Source: Haematococcus lacustris
Lineage: Eukaryota > Chlorophyta > Chlorophyceae > Chlamydomonadales > Haematococcaceae
Length of the DNA stretch: 64,000 nucleotides
Direction of reading: 5' to 3'
Assembly (NCBI GenBank): GCA_030144725.1
Contig: JASKMD010000005.1
Location: forward strand, 6,125,212-6,189,211
The notes under the pieces were generated by a model, which was given only the letters and a program-made list of their open reading frames with translations, had not been told where the DNA came from and searched no databases. Made by a program: the position numbers and the translations under genes. Below are positions 22,447 through 33,248 of the stretch, piece by piece; within the stretch, counting starts at the first letter, position 1; every line of letters begins with the position of its first letter.

Positions 22447-23551
22447 GGCCCCGTTTCCAATGGCGGAGTTGGAGTTGGAGTTGGAGTTGGAGAGCTTGGA
22501 GTTGGAGTTGGAGTCCCCGCGGAGTCGCCAGCAGCACTAACCACCAGCCCAACCGCCGACTCCAACTCCGCCATTTCAACCGCGGAGTCCGGAGTTGGAG
22601 TTGGGACTCCAAATCGACTCCAAATCGACTCCGCGGAGTCCCCAGGACTCCAGCCCCCCCCCCCCCCCGGAGTGCGGAGTTGGAGTTGGAGTCGGACATT
22701 TCATGGAAATCCGGTGGTGGTGCAGCAACAGCTTCTGGCTCCGGCACGCGTACTAATAGGTGGACATCGCAGCAGGATAACATCTTCGCGTCCCTCGCTG
22801 TCAAGTGCGTTGCCGAGTGCGCTGGCAAGCCCTAACTTCAACCTGGGGACCTCTTGGCTGGTGAGGCCCAGAAGCAGAGTGTGGCACTGGGCCGCACGAT
22901 GTCATCGCAGCAAGCTCTTGGCAGGCTTGATTACATGAAACCTCCTCTGTTCTCGGCCAAGCAATCTTCATTGACAACCTATCCCAGATGGCTGTGGACA
23001 CACTGTTCACGCAGCGGCTGACAGATGTGGTGCTGCACCCCATGGCCAACGCCACTTGAGTGTAGCTACCACCTTGTGCTGCAAATGTGCAGAAAACTCC
23101 TAGCTGCTCCGCGATGGTCAAGAAGTCCTTGCGATTGCAGTTCCGTTCCAGCAATGGATGGCCAAGGATGGTTGTATAAACCTTCTTGAACAGTTCACTG
23201 CATGGCATAATCGATGTCAGGCTAATCAAATTGTAGACAAGTTGCAAAGCTGGGTCATGAAGCTACTGCAATTATGGTATTGAATAGACACCTAGCAGCA
23301 GTACCTTGATGAGGATGATTTGCTTCCATCGTCGGCGGGCAGTGCGGCGCCGCATGTCCCTCGCGTTATTCACTTCAATCGCATCCATCGCAGCTATCAA
23401 CACAAATGGGCGGAGCACAAATGAGCAGCTCTAAGTCTAAGTCGAGACATGTCCAACTCCAACTCCGGGCAAACCGCATTGGAAACGGCCGGAGTTGGAG
23501 TCCAAAAAGTGCCAACTCCAACTCCAACTCCGGGCCATTGGAAACGGGGCC
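22447..23551. mobile_element. PIF/Harbinger-type DNA transposon, 1105 bp, with TTA target duplication
   Basis: The ends are exact inverted repeats of GGCCCCGTTTCCAATGGC (22447-22464 and complement to 23551). Both sides carry TTA (22444-22446 and 23552-23554), the 3-bp TWA-type duplication of the PIF/Harbinger superfamily. Subterminal regions hold many GGAGTT repeats. It carries only an N-terminal transposase remnant (22801-23247, minus strand), so it is probably non-autonomous. Confidence 0.9.
22801..23247 (-). pseudogene. Harbinger transposase N-terminal fragment (helix-turn-helix region)
   Basis: The frame contains KDFLTIAEQLGVFCTFAAQG, then SYTQVALAMGCSTTSVSRCV, the typical helix-turn-helix that precedes the DDE nuclease in PIF/Harbinger transposases. 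The nuclease domain is absent and the remaining residues look out of frame. It lies within the Harbinger element. Confidence 0.65.
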
Positions 23552-23554
23552 TTA

Positions 23555-23885
23555 GTCCCCCTGACTCATAACGTGCTTCACTCCCCTCTCCTTTCTAGCC
23601 CTCCTAGCTCCAACCTATTAGCGTCTCTAGCTCCTCCGCTTCTCTGACTCCTCCGCTACTCGAGGTCTCTCCCCCGCTCCCTTTTAGCTCCCTTCCCCTT
23701 CCTTCTCTAAGTTCTTTCTCTCCTTGGTAGTTCCCCTTCTCTTTCCCTTTTTCTCTGTTCTCTCCTAAGTCTTTTACCTTTCGGAGGTTGGCTTGTATCC
23801 ACCCAAGCCCTACCACCTCAGTGTAACAACTAATACTACCGGTATTGCCCAGGCATCCGGTGCCCTGAACATCCGGCGACCAACA
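23555..23885 (+). repeat. Duplicated segment, right piece, ending in a copy of the kinase start region
   Basis: 23570-23835 read on the minus strand is similar to 26245-26503 on the plus strand (shared GGGAGAGACCTCGAG, GGAGGAGCTAGAGAC, TAGTTGTTACACTGAGG-type blocks). At 23843-23880 a stretch of about 36 bases matches the kinase start exon at 21911-21947 with few mismatches; on the minus strand both read MFRAPDAWA. Confidence 0.65.
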
Positions 23886-24188
23886 AGCAATGTTAGCAAG
23901 CGCATAGGGAAACCAAACGGGGAAAAGTAACATTAAAACCAGGAAATAAAAAAGCAGACAGACGGAATCTAGCCAGGCCCTATCTCGTAAACCTAGCCAG
24001 GCCCAGCAGAACATGCAGGCCAGCGGTGAAGCCCAGCCATGCCTAACACAGGCGGTGTGGGCCAGGAGGTGGCCCACGTTAAACTGCCACTCCCTCCCCA
24101 GTCGACACTGGTGCTCGTCTGGCTGCAGTAGTGCGAAGCAAGGCACAGGAGGCTGCCACGTCAAGCTTGGCCTCAATCCATGGCATGC

Positions 24189-26112
24189 GCCCCGCCCCGC
24201 CCCGCCCCGCCCCGCCCCGCCCCGCCCCGCCCCGCCCCGCCCGCCCCGCCCCGCCCCGCCCCGCCCCGCCCGCCCCGCCCCGCCCCGCCCCGCCCCGCCC
24301 GCCCCGCCCCGCCCCGCCCCGCCCCGCCCCGCCCCGCCCCGCCCCGCCCCGCCCCGCCCCGCCCCGCCCCCCCCGCCGCCCCGCCCCGCCCCGCCCCGCC
24401 CCGCCCCGCCCCGCCCGCCCCGCCCCGCCCCGCCCCGCCCCGCCCCGCCCGCCCCGCCCCGCCCCGCCCCGCCCCGCCCCGCCCCGCCCCGCCCCGCCCC
24501 GCCCCGCCCCGCCCCGCCCCGCCCCGCCCCGCCCCGCCCCGCCCCGCCCCGCCCCGCCCCGCCCCGCCCCGCCCCGCCCCGCCCCGCCCCGCCCCGCCCC
24601 GCCCCGCCCCGCCCCGCCCCGCCCGCCCCGCCCCGCCCCGCCCGCCCCGCCCCGCCCCGCCCCGCCCCGCCCCGCCCCGCCCCGCCCCGCCCCGCCCCGC
24701 CCCGCCCCGCCCCGCCCCGCCCCGCCCCGCCCCGCCCCGCCCCGCCCCGCCCCGCCCCGCCCCCGCCCCGCCCCGCCCCGCCCCGCCCCGCCCCGCCCCG
24801 CCCCGCCCCGCCCCGCCCCGCCCCGCCCGCCCGCCCCGCCCCGCCCCGCCCCGCCCCGCCCCCGCCCCGCCCCGCCCCGCCCCGCCCCGCCCCGCCCCGC
24901 CCGCCCCGCCCCGCCCCGCCCCGCCCCGCCCCGCCCCGCCCCGCCCCGCCCCGCCCCGCCCCGCCCCGCCCCGCCCCGCCCCGCCCCGCCCCGCCCCGCC
25001 CCGCCCCGCCCCGCCCCGCCCGCCCGCCCCGCCCCGCCCCGCCCCGCCCCGCCCCGCCCCGCCCCGCCCCGCCCCGCCCCGCCCCGCCCCGCCCCGCCCC
25101 GCCCCGCCCCGCCCCGCCCCGCCCCGCCCCGCCCGCCCCGCCCCGCCCCGCCCCGCCCCGCCCCGCCCCGCCCGCCCCCCCGCCCCGCCCCGCCCCGCCC
25201 CGCCCCGCCCCGCCCCGCCCCGCCCCGCCCCGCCCCGCCCCGCCCCGCCCCGCCCCGCCCCGCCCCGCCCCGCCCCGCCCCGCCCCGCCCCGCCCCGCCC
25301 CGCCCCGCCCCGCCCCGCCCCGCCCCGCCCCGCCCCGCCCCGCCCCGCCCCGCCCCGCCCCGCCCCGCCCGCCCCGCCCCGCCCCGCCCCGCCCCGCCCC
25401 GCCCCGCCCCGCCCCGCCCCGCCCCGCCCGCCCCGCCCCGCCCGCCCCGCCCCGCCCCGCCCCGCCCCGCCCGCCCCGCCCCGCCCCGCCCCGCCCCGCC
25501 CCGCCCCGCCCCGCCCCGCCCCGCCCCGCCCCGCCCGCCCCGCCCCGCCCCGCCCCGCCCCGCCCCGCCCCGCCCCGCCCCGCCCCCCCCCCCCGCCCCG
25601 CCCCCCCGCCCCGCCCCGCCCCGCCCCGCCCCGCCCCCGCCCCGCCCCGCCCCGCCCCGCCCCGCCCCGCCCGCCCCGCCCCGCCCCGCCCCGCCCCGCC
25701 CCGCCCCGCCCGCCCCGCCCCGCCCCGCCCCGCCCCGCCCCGCCCCGCCCCGCCCCGCCCCGCCCCGCCCCGCCCCGCCCCGCCCCGCCCCGCCCCGCCC
25801 CGCCCCGCCCCGCCCCGCCCCGCCCCGCCCCGCCCCGCCCCGCCCCGCCCCGCCCCGCCCCGCCCCGCCCCGCCCCGCCCCGCCCCGCCCCGCCCCGCCC
25901 CGCCCCGCCCCGCCCCGCCCCGCCGCCCCGCCCCCGCCCCGCCCCGCCCCGCCCCGCCCCGCCCCGCCCCGCCCCGCCCCGCCCCGCCCCGCCCCGCCCC
26001 GCCCCGCCCCGCCCCGCCCCGCCCCGCCCCGCCCCGCCCCGCCCCGCCCCGCCCCGCCCCGCCCCGCCCCGCCCCGCCCCGCCCCCCCGCCCCGCCCCGC
26101 CCCGCCCCGCCC
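24189..26112 (+). repeat. (CCCCG)n array, 1.9 kb
   Basis: Roughly 380 pentamers, mostly perfect. Scattered one-base losses (CCCG) and gains (longer C runs, for example near 25583-25608) shift the frame. The 600-840-residue open frames through it, on both strands, are artefacts. No other feature lies within it; 23886-24188 to the left has no recognised gene. Confidence 0.95.
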
Positions 26113-26244
26113 TCCTTACCCAGCCTAACCGCTAGCAAGCCTCATGTTTGCTGCAGGTCAGAATGTTACACATATCTTACCCTCCCCCCACCCCCTTACC
26201 TACCACCACCACCCACCACCACCTCCCCAGCCACACCTCTCATC

Positions 26245-27150
26245 AGTATTAGTAATTGTTACACTGAAGAGGCAGGACTTAGGTGGATGCAAGCCAAAGC
26301 CCAAAGTTTAAAGTCTGAGAAAAGAACAGTGTTTGAGATTTGAGGTTACAGGTGAAAGAGGGGGAAACATCTAGAAATAAGGGAAGCCAGAGTTTGAACG
26401 GGAAGGGAGCTAAAGGAGAGGGGGGAGAGACCTCGAGAAGCGAAGGAGCTAGAGACACAGAAAAGTTTGAACTAGGAGGGCTCGAAAGGAGGAGACAGGA
26501 TGAAAACACGTTAAAGAGTTTNNNNNNNNNNNNNNNNNNNNNNNNNNNNNNNNNNNNNNNNNNNNNNNNNNNNNNNNNNNNNNNNNNNNNNNNNNNNNNN
26601 NNNNNNNNNNNNNNNNNNNNNNNNNNNNNNNNNNNNNNNNNNNNNNNNNNNNNNNNNNNNNNNNNNNNNNNNNNNNNNNNNNNNNNNNNNNNNNNNNNNN
26701 NNNNNNNNNNNNNNNNNNNNNNNNNNNNNNNNNNNNNNNNNNNNNNNNNNNNNNNNNNNNNNNNNNNNNNNNNNNNNNNNNNNNNNNNNNNNNNNNNNNN
26801 NNNNNNNNNNNNNNNNNNNNNNNNNNNNNNNNNNNNNNNNNNNNNNNNNNNNNNNNNNNNNNNNNNNNNNNNNNNNNNNNNNNNNNNNNNNNNNNNNNNN
26901 NNNNNNNNNNNNNNNNNNNNNNNNNNNNNNNNNNNNNNNNNNNNNNNNNNNNNNNNNNNNNNNNNNNNNNNNNNNNNNNNNNNNNNNNNNNNNNNNNNNN
27001 NNNNNNNNNNNNNNNNNNNNNAACACGTTAAAGAGTTTGTTGGTCGAGGAAGGGTAATCTGGGAAAGTGACACTAAGAGAGCCGAAATGAGCCGAAATGA
27101 AGGGATGGGTCTTGTAGGTGATGCCAAAAGGTAGTGATGGCAAGCTGGAT
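26245..27150 (-). repeat. Inverted copy of the 22295-23835 segment (no Harbinger insertion)
   Basis: Read on the minus strand it gives the left piece (from CACTACCTTTTGGCATCACC, 27150 downward), then CTTAGTGTCACTTTCCC, then directly the AGCTCC/CTCC-rich right piece. This matches the pre-insertion form of 22295-22446 plus 23555-23835. It is broken by 500 N at 26522-27021. Confidence 0.7.
26522..27021. other. Assembly gap of exactly 500 N
   Basis: The 17 bases before the gap (26505-26521, AACACGTTAAAGAGTTT) equal the 17 bases after it (27022-27038). The contig ends probably overlap and the gap may be empty. Confidence 0.9.
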
Positions 27151-28856
27151 GGTTTCAGAAATGGGGGGTAAGGGAGATGGAGTTGTCGCTTGAGGGGTAG
27201 GGTGATTGGGTGAGAGCCCAGAGACGGCGGCGGCCAAGGTCCATCGCATCAAGGGCTGCCATGCAAACTAGGCTCCAGAGGGAAGGAGGGAAGGTACAGG
27301 TGGGGGGGGATGATGCCTCAAAGGGAGGATTGGTAATCTTGGTGATCTTGGGTGCTGAGGCTGGCGGGGAGAGTGTTAGGGGCACTACTGCTGCTGTAGC
27401 TGTAGCTACTGCTGCTGTAACTGCTGCTGCTGGTACTGCTGCTGTTTGTAGTGCTGCTGGTACTGCTGCTGCTACAGCCACCTTCAATTTCCGGGGGTGG
27501 GGCGACTGGGCTGGCAGCACTAGCAACACTGACAGCAGGCAGGCAACCATCAGGCACCTGACATTGAACATTGTGTTTGGCGATGCCTCAGGCCTTGACG
27601 CTCACAAACTGCGGTGTGCTGTGCCTGCTTACAGTGGCGGGCAGGACTGTGTGGCAGATAGGACAGTGTGCATTGTTGGTCACAATTGCTGAGCCCCCAG
27701 CTGCCACTTGCAGCAGGAAGGGCACACTCCAATGGCGGTGGGAGGTGGGCCCCGCCCCGCCCCAGCACCACCGCGCGTCACACCACTCTCTCATCCCACC
27801 TCCCTCACCCCTCCCTCCCTCCCTCCTACGCCACACCGCCCCTCTTCACTTTGGCGGTATGATTGCTGCTGCTGCTGCTGCCGCTGCTGGATGGGGAGAC
27901 TGTGCAGCACTGGCGCAGGAGCAGCAAGCAGGCAGCCAACAGGCACCTAACACAAGGCTTGTTGTAGCGTAGGCTGCTGCAGCCATGCTTTCATGTGTGA
28001 CAGCAGCCTTGAGCCTTGACCCCTCCCCTGCATGATGGCCCCTCCCCTGAGCCTCAAGCCCTGAGCCATGAGCCCCCCAGTGGCTGTGTGCAGGTGCAGC
28101 ATGGCGTGACTCGAGGCAGCAGCTGTGGGGCATGAGCCGGTTGCCATGAGGCAAATGTTCCATGCGCTGAGCAGCCGTGTGGCAGCTGGTACGTGGTAGG
28201 TGCAGCATGGCATGCTACACCCCAGTATCAGGCCTTACTACATGTTGCAAGTACTCTGTCGCACATGCAGCAAGGAGGGAGAGGATTTTCAGTACCCATG
28301 CGAGTGCCATGTGTCGTCGCCATTACAAGCTAGCTGAAGACGTTTGTATTGTTATATCGAGAGGTGGGCAGCCTCGGGTTGTTGCTTCTTTGGTTGCTCT
28401 TTATCTCATGACCACCCCCTTGGAGTGAGCTTCCTATGCTTTGATCTGTAATTTGTGACTTAGCTCTTGTAGCCCCAGGAGCTGCCCTCCTTCCAGGCAG
28501 CCACTGCAGCCAGTGCCCCAGAGTACGTCCAATGGCTGCAGCCTGACGGGCAAGGTCAAAGTGGAGGAGCAGCGACCCTTGCAGCAATAACTACCCAACA
28601 CTACCCAACACTACCCAACACTACCAGCACCAGCAGCGTCAAATGGCAGGAGACAGTAACCCTAACCCTAGAGGAAAGCGCGGTCCCGTGTGATCTTGGA
28701 TAAGTTGCCCGAAAAAAAGCAAGGTTGTGAAAAAGGTATGTTATGTTGGGAAACTCTTGCCGCTGCTGCTTGCGCGCTAAGCAGAGCTCACGAATATGCT
28801 TCTCTCGCACCCCCTGATCATCAAGCGCGTTGGAGCAGCACCTACTCGGAAGTTTC
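27151..28856. other. Intergenic, no gene recognised
   Basis: It contains GCT/ACTGCTG-type triplet repeats (27380-27480), a CTGCTGCTG tract near 27866, and ACTACCCAAC tandem copies at 28590-28623. Small open frames on both strands have no motif I know. The last 180 bases before 28857 become CpG-rich and probably hold the promoter and 5' untranslated region of the BTB gene. Confidence 0.4.
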
Positions 28857-31150
28857 ATGCTGCTCCACCGTGTGTCGCGCTCGGGGCGACCGATGCAGTT
28901 GCTCCGTAGCGCCGCTAATCCCTCCTTCGCTTGGCTCTGGGAAGACAAAACCCTGGCGGACGCGACTCTGCTCCTGCACATAACGGGCAAGCCTGCAGGT
29001 GCGGCCTCTCCCGCCGCACTACGAGTTCATCGCGCCGTGCTGGGTGCCCACAGCGAGCACTTCAGGACCATACTGCTGGGGGGGGCTGACGGCGAATCGC
29101 AGCGCGCGGCAGACTTCCAGCCATCCATCGCAGTAGCGCACTTCATCAAGGCTGGCAGCCTGCCCGCGGGGCTTACCGCCCAGCAGCTCCCCCAGGTGAT
29201 GCAGGCAGCGGGCAGGCGGAGAAGGAGGCGGAGAAGGAGGGCGAGGGCCAGATGATAAGAGTAGGAGGCATAGGACGTAGGCATTGGTAAGCACGTGCTA
29301 GGTACTGATATGCAATGCAGGTGTGCAAGGAAGCCAAGGCCAGGGGAAAGCTACAATGCGCTGAGGCATGCAGCCAAGCCATAGTAGCCCTGGCTTTGGA
29401 TGAGGCAGGCAAACCCGAGCCCCCTCTGCCCTGCCTGGAGGAGACCTTTGACAGCCAGGCTGAGTGCGACGCCGCCCAGCTTGGTTATGCGCTGCATGTA
29501 TGAGGGGAAGCTGGCTGAGGAGGTGAAGGACCCTTTGACACTGGCCAGGGTGGGTGGCAGCAGTAAGCCTTGGCTAGTTTGCACACCTGGCACACCCCCC
29601 AATATCTAACCAAATGGGCACTGCCTACACTCAGGGACGACTTAGGCCCCTCAGCCCCTTGCTAAGCTCAGCAAGCATTACATGCAGGCAATAGCCATAC
29701 ATGACATGGCCAGGGTGACCAGGGCATCAGGGTGAGCTGAGTAGGTGTCCTGCAGCACCAGGGACGCCAATATGTAGGATGTGTGGTGAGTCAGTCTAGT
29801 AAGCCGAGCAAGTTAGTGAACGTCAGCAGCAGTATAGTAGGGATCATAGTAGGGATGACTGGTGCTTATGCCTGTGCAGGTGTGCCGTGTGGCTGAGCGC
29901 TGGGCCTTCCCCTCCCTCTGTTCCACTTGCTTACAGAGGCTGGCTGACCTGCCGCCCTCGCAGCTGCCAGCGGAGCAGCTGGTGCTGGTGCTGCAGACCC
30001 TGCCTGACAGCTGTGCCCTGCTGCCTGAGCACCAGCAGTGGCAGGACCGGGTGCACAGCCTGGCAGGGAAACTCAATGCACTCTCCTTACTGCTGCACCT
30101 GTACGGGGATGTCCACGCCGTCATCACCAGCCCCCAGCTGAGAGAATACTTCCAGACAGCTGCCCTTTGCAGCAGTGCAGCAGTGGGCAGGCAGCGATGC
30201 GTTGACAGTGGACAGTGAGAACAGCGTGGTGGAGCTGATCAGCCTGTGGATGGCTGGGCCTGTTGGCAAGGGCTGCTCATGGGGCGAGAAAGAGCAGCTG
30301 TCCTGCCTGGTGCGGGTGCAGCATCTCAGCCCAGGTGGGTCACGCAGTTCTCATGCAGTGCTGCAGAGAAGATCATAGCTTTTGATGCAGTTGCAGGAGC
30401 ACATGAAGCTACTTGACCTAGCAACAGTGCAGGCGAGGCATTGCGTGCTTGCGTGCCCGCCAGACTGCCTACCTAGACAGCATGCCTGGCTTGTTGTGTG
30501 CATGTGCAGCCTATGCCCTGGGTCGACTGCCCGCATTGGACTGGTTCGACATCCCTGAAGTACTCATTGAGGTGGTAGCATCAGCAGCCAGTTGTGGGTG
30601 CATGGAGGGGTTGCTGAACAATGCCCTTCCCGCCTGGTCTGCTGCACCCCGCAAGCAGCTTGACCCCGCTGAGCTGCTGCGGCGCACCACCATCCGCTTG
30701 GATGTGCCCCGGCAGCAGCTGGTTTACCTGCTGGCCAGCAAGGACCTGACAGCCGAGGTCTGCTCAGAGCCAGTTTACTCTGCAGGGGCAGGCTGGCGGG
30801 TGTTCCTGGACCTAAACAAGGGCACAGAGGATGAGGATGGCTTCACACTGGGCTGCTGGCTCCATTTGGTGCCCTATGCTGAGTGCAAGGACCATGCCCT
30901 GGGCGCCCCACTGCCCCATGGCACACACTTGATATACCACATCAACAAAGGCACTAGTCTGGGCCCTGACTTGTCAGCTGTATGGGTCCAGGAGTTCTGG
31001 GGCGAGTTATCCTTCCTGGACAAGAGCCTGGCCACAGCTGCAGACCTTGATCCATTCCTGGAGGATGGCTGCCTGCAGATCACCGCAGCTATTCATGTTA
31101 TGCACAGACCAGGCTGCAACAATGGTGTAGGTGAGAATGTATGTAAGTAG
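28857..31150 (+). CDS. BTB/BACK-domain protein (probable CUL3 ubiquitin-ligase adaptor), two apparent frameshifts
   Basis: Exons: 28857-29195, 29321-29549, 29880-30334, 30510-31150. Exon 1 carries the BTB core (WLWEDKTLADATLLL, RVHRAVLGAHSEHFRTILLGG). Exon 2 ends in MRCMYEGKLAEEV, exon 3 has BACK-like sequence (LPFAAVQQWAGSD, VDSENSVVELISLW, LVRVQHLSP) and exon 4 continues AYALGRLPALDWFD with a C-terminal beta-rich region that may be MATH/TRAF-like. Exon joins 1-2, 2-3 and 3-4 are phase-compatible. Two one-base-type shifts are needed: near 29482 (before MRCMYEG) and near 30155 (before LPFAAV). So the gene is either a recent pseudogene or carries sequence errors. Family members recruit substrates to cullin-3 ligases. 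If donor GTGAGA at 31131 is used, a further exon is missing; otherwise the TAG at 31148-31150 ends the gene. Confidence 0.75.
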
Positions 31151-31380
31151 CCCCGCCCCGCCCCGCCCCGCCCCGCCCCGCCCCGCCCCGCCCCGCCCCG
31201 CCCCGCCCCGCCCCGCCCCGCCCCGCCCCGCCCCGCCCCGCCCCGCCCCGCCCCGCCCCGCCCCGCCCCGCCCCGCCCCGCCCCGCCCCGCCCCGCCCCG
31301 CCCCGCCCCGCCCCGCCCCGCCCCGCCCCGCCCCGCCCCGCCCCGCCCCGCCCCGCCCCGCCCCGCCCCGCCCCGCCCCG
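31151..31380 (+). repeat. (CCCCG)n microsatellite directly after the BTB stop codon
   Basis: About 46 perfect pentamers start at the base after the TAG of the BTB gene. It is the same unit as the arrays at 17845, 24189 and 33857. Confidence 0.95.
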
Positions 31381-31442
31381 AGGTCGAGCAGACATACGGC
31401 TGACGGTTACAACGATTACGATTACAACGGTTGCGATTACGT

Positions 31443-31546
31443 AGCTACGCTCCGCGGCTGCTGGCTTCGGTCTCGAGCTGTTACGCTCCAGCGCCTCGGC
31501 CTCGCGTTTTTAGGGCGCCTAAAACTACCGGCGCTTCCACTATCTA
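31443..31546 (-). repeat. Half copy of the foldback element
   Basis: The reverse complement runs TAGATAGTGGAAGCGCC, then GTTTTAGG, CGAGGCCGAGGCGCTGGAG, CGAGACCGAAGCCAGCAGCC to GGAGCGTAGCTAC, nearly identical to the left arm of 6268-6468. It lies between the convergent BTB and THO3 genes, just past the CCCCG array. Confidence 0.75.
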
Positions 31547-31687
31547 CTACTTAAGATCATCGTCGTAACATCATGACAGGTAGCACTTCGCACTATTTTT
31601 TCACCGTTCCTTCACTTCACTTTTAGCATTGTGGCTCGCCCGCAAGCTAGAGGCCATTGACGCCGTCGCCGCCGCCGACGCCGCGCA

Positions 31688-33212
31688 CTACGCGGTTGGC
31701 TTGGGTGGCGCGTATATATACACGGCCCCAATCATGCCCCGCCCGCTCCGGTCCGCGGGATCAATAATTTCTTCGCTGTACGCCAACACGTCGGCCACGG
31801 GGTTCCAGGCAACGCAGTCGCAGTACGCCATCCTGCAACACACGCACCAACCCGGTGGTGCCAGTACTAAAGTGCCGCGGTCCGCCCACCTCCAGGCTGT
31901 TCAAGCGTCACCCGACGCTCTGGCCCTACCTCAGCTTGAACTCCTGCAACCGTTCTCCAGTGCGTACAGACAAAATCTCCAGCTCGTTCTGCTCGGTGGC
32001 GTAGGCCAGCATGGAGCCATCCCCCGACATGGACATGATGCGCACTGGGTGGTCCATGTGGGCCCATGACCTCACACATAACCCAGTGTCCAGGTCCCAC
32101 AGGGCGATCAGGCCATCACTGCCGCCGCTAGCCAATAGCCTGCGGTCGCAAGGGCCACTGGTGATGAGGGTCACGAGCAAGACACTACGCCAGGGTACGT
32201 GCTGCCTGCCCTGCACCTGACCTCCGCACTGGACAGGGTCATACAGCCTGTCTCACAGGCCTGCCAACAGCTGGTCACTCCACATCATGTCAACCCCTAG
32301 GCTTCCCTAAGTCCACGGCCTAGGCCACTGCCTGCCCAGCCCCCGCCACAATGCAGCTACTACTGCCCCCCTCCCCCTCCCCCTCCCCCTCCCCCTCCCC
32401 CTCCCCCTCCCCCCTCCCCCTCCCCCTCCCCCTCCCCCTCCCCCTCCCCCTCCCCCTCCCCCTCCCCCTCCCCCTCCCCCTCCCCCTCCCCCTCCCCCTC
32501 CCCCTCCCCCTCCCCTAACCCAGCAGCCAACCCACTTGCAGTCCTTGCTCATGGCCAGGCAGTACACCGCGCCGCCATGGCCCTTCAGTGACAGCAGCAC
32601 CTCCATGGAGGACAGTGACAGCACGTCCACGGCTCCCTTGTCAGTGGCCAGCAGCATGTGGCCGGGGGAGGGGCCCCACAGAACTTCCTCCACCTGCTCG
32701 CAGCCACACACACTGCCACAGCCGTCACTGGCAGCCGCGGCATGGCCACCTCCCCCAGCCCCCCCTGGTCTCATCCGCTATGCCTCTGACCTGTGGTCAC
32801 AAAGGTGTTCATTAGGGCTGATATGAATCCACACACACACACTGGCACGGGAGACAGCATCAGCTGCCACTGCCCACGTCCCCACCCCCATCCCCATCCC
32901 CACCCCCACCCCCTCATCCGCCCCCTCTTCTACATCCCAGCCCCCCTCAGCCCCCCTCCCCCCCTTTCACACACTCCCCTTCCCAGCCGCCTGCTGCTGC
33001 TGGGTGCACATGACATGGTCCTTACTTGGACACTACCAAGTGTCCAGGTGGTGGCAGAGCAGGCATGCAGCACCAACACACCACATGCAATGTGATAGGT
33101 TAAGGTAACGCGGCACAGCACATGGAAAAGAGCTAGACTGAGACGAGACGCAACGCTAGGGGAAGCAGTCAGCAGCGGCAGCGGCAGCGGCAGCGGCAGC
33201 GGCAGCGGCAGC

Positions 33213-33248
<36 letters not shown>

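Noticed and set aside
23843..23885. Plus-strand reading QASGALNIRR as a Fanzor RuvC-III motif
   Set aside because: No Asp pair precedes it, there is no downstream similarity, and the same bases match the kinase start exon on the minus strand.
23604..26343. Very long open frames (up to 844 residues) on both strands through the CCCCG array
   Set aside because: They are translations of a pentamer repeat in several frames at once. No splice, start or domain evidence.
28665..28680. AACCCTAACCCTA resembling a telomere repeat
   Set aside because: Only two short copies; volvocine telomeres use TTTTAGGG and no array is present.
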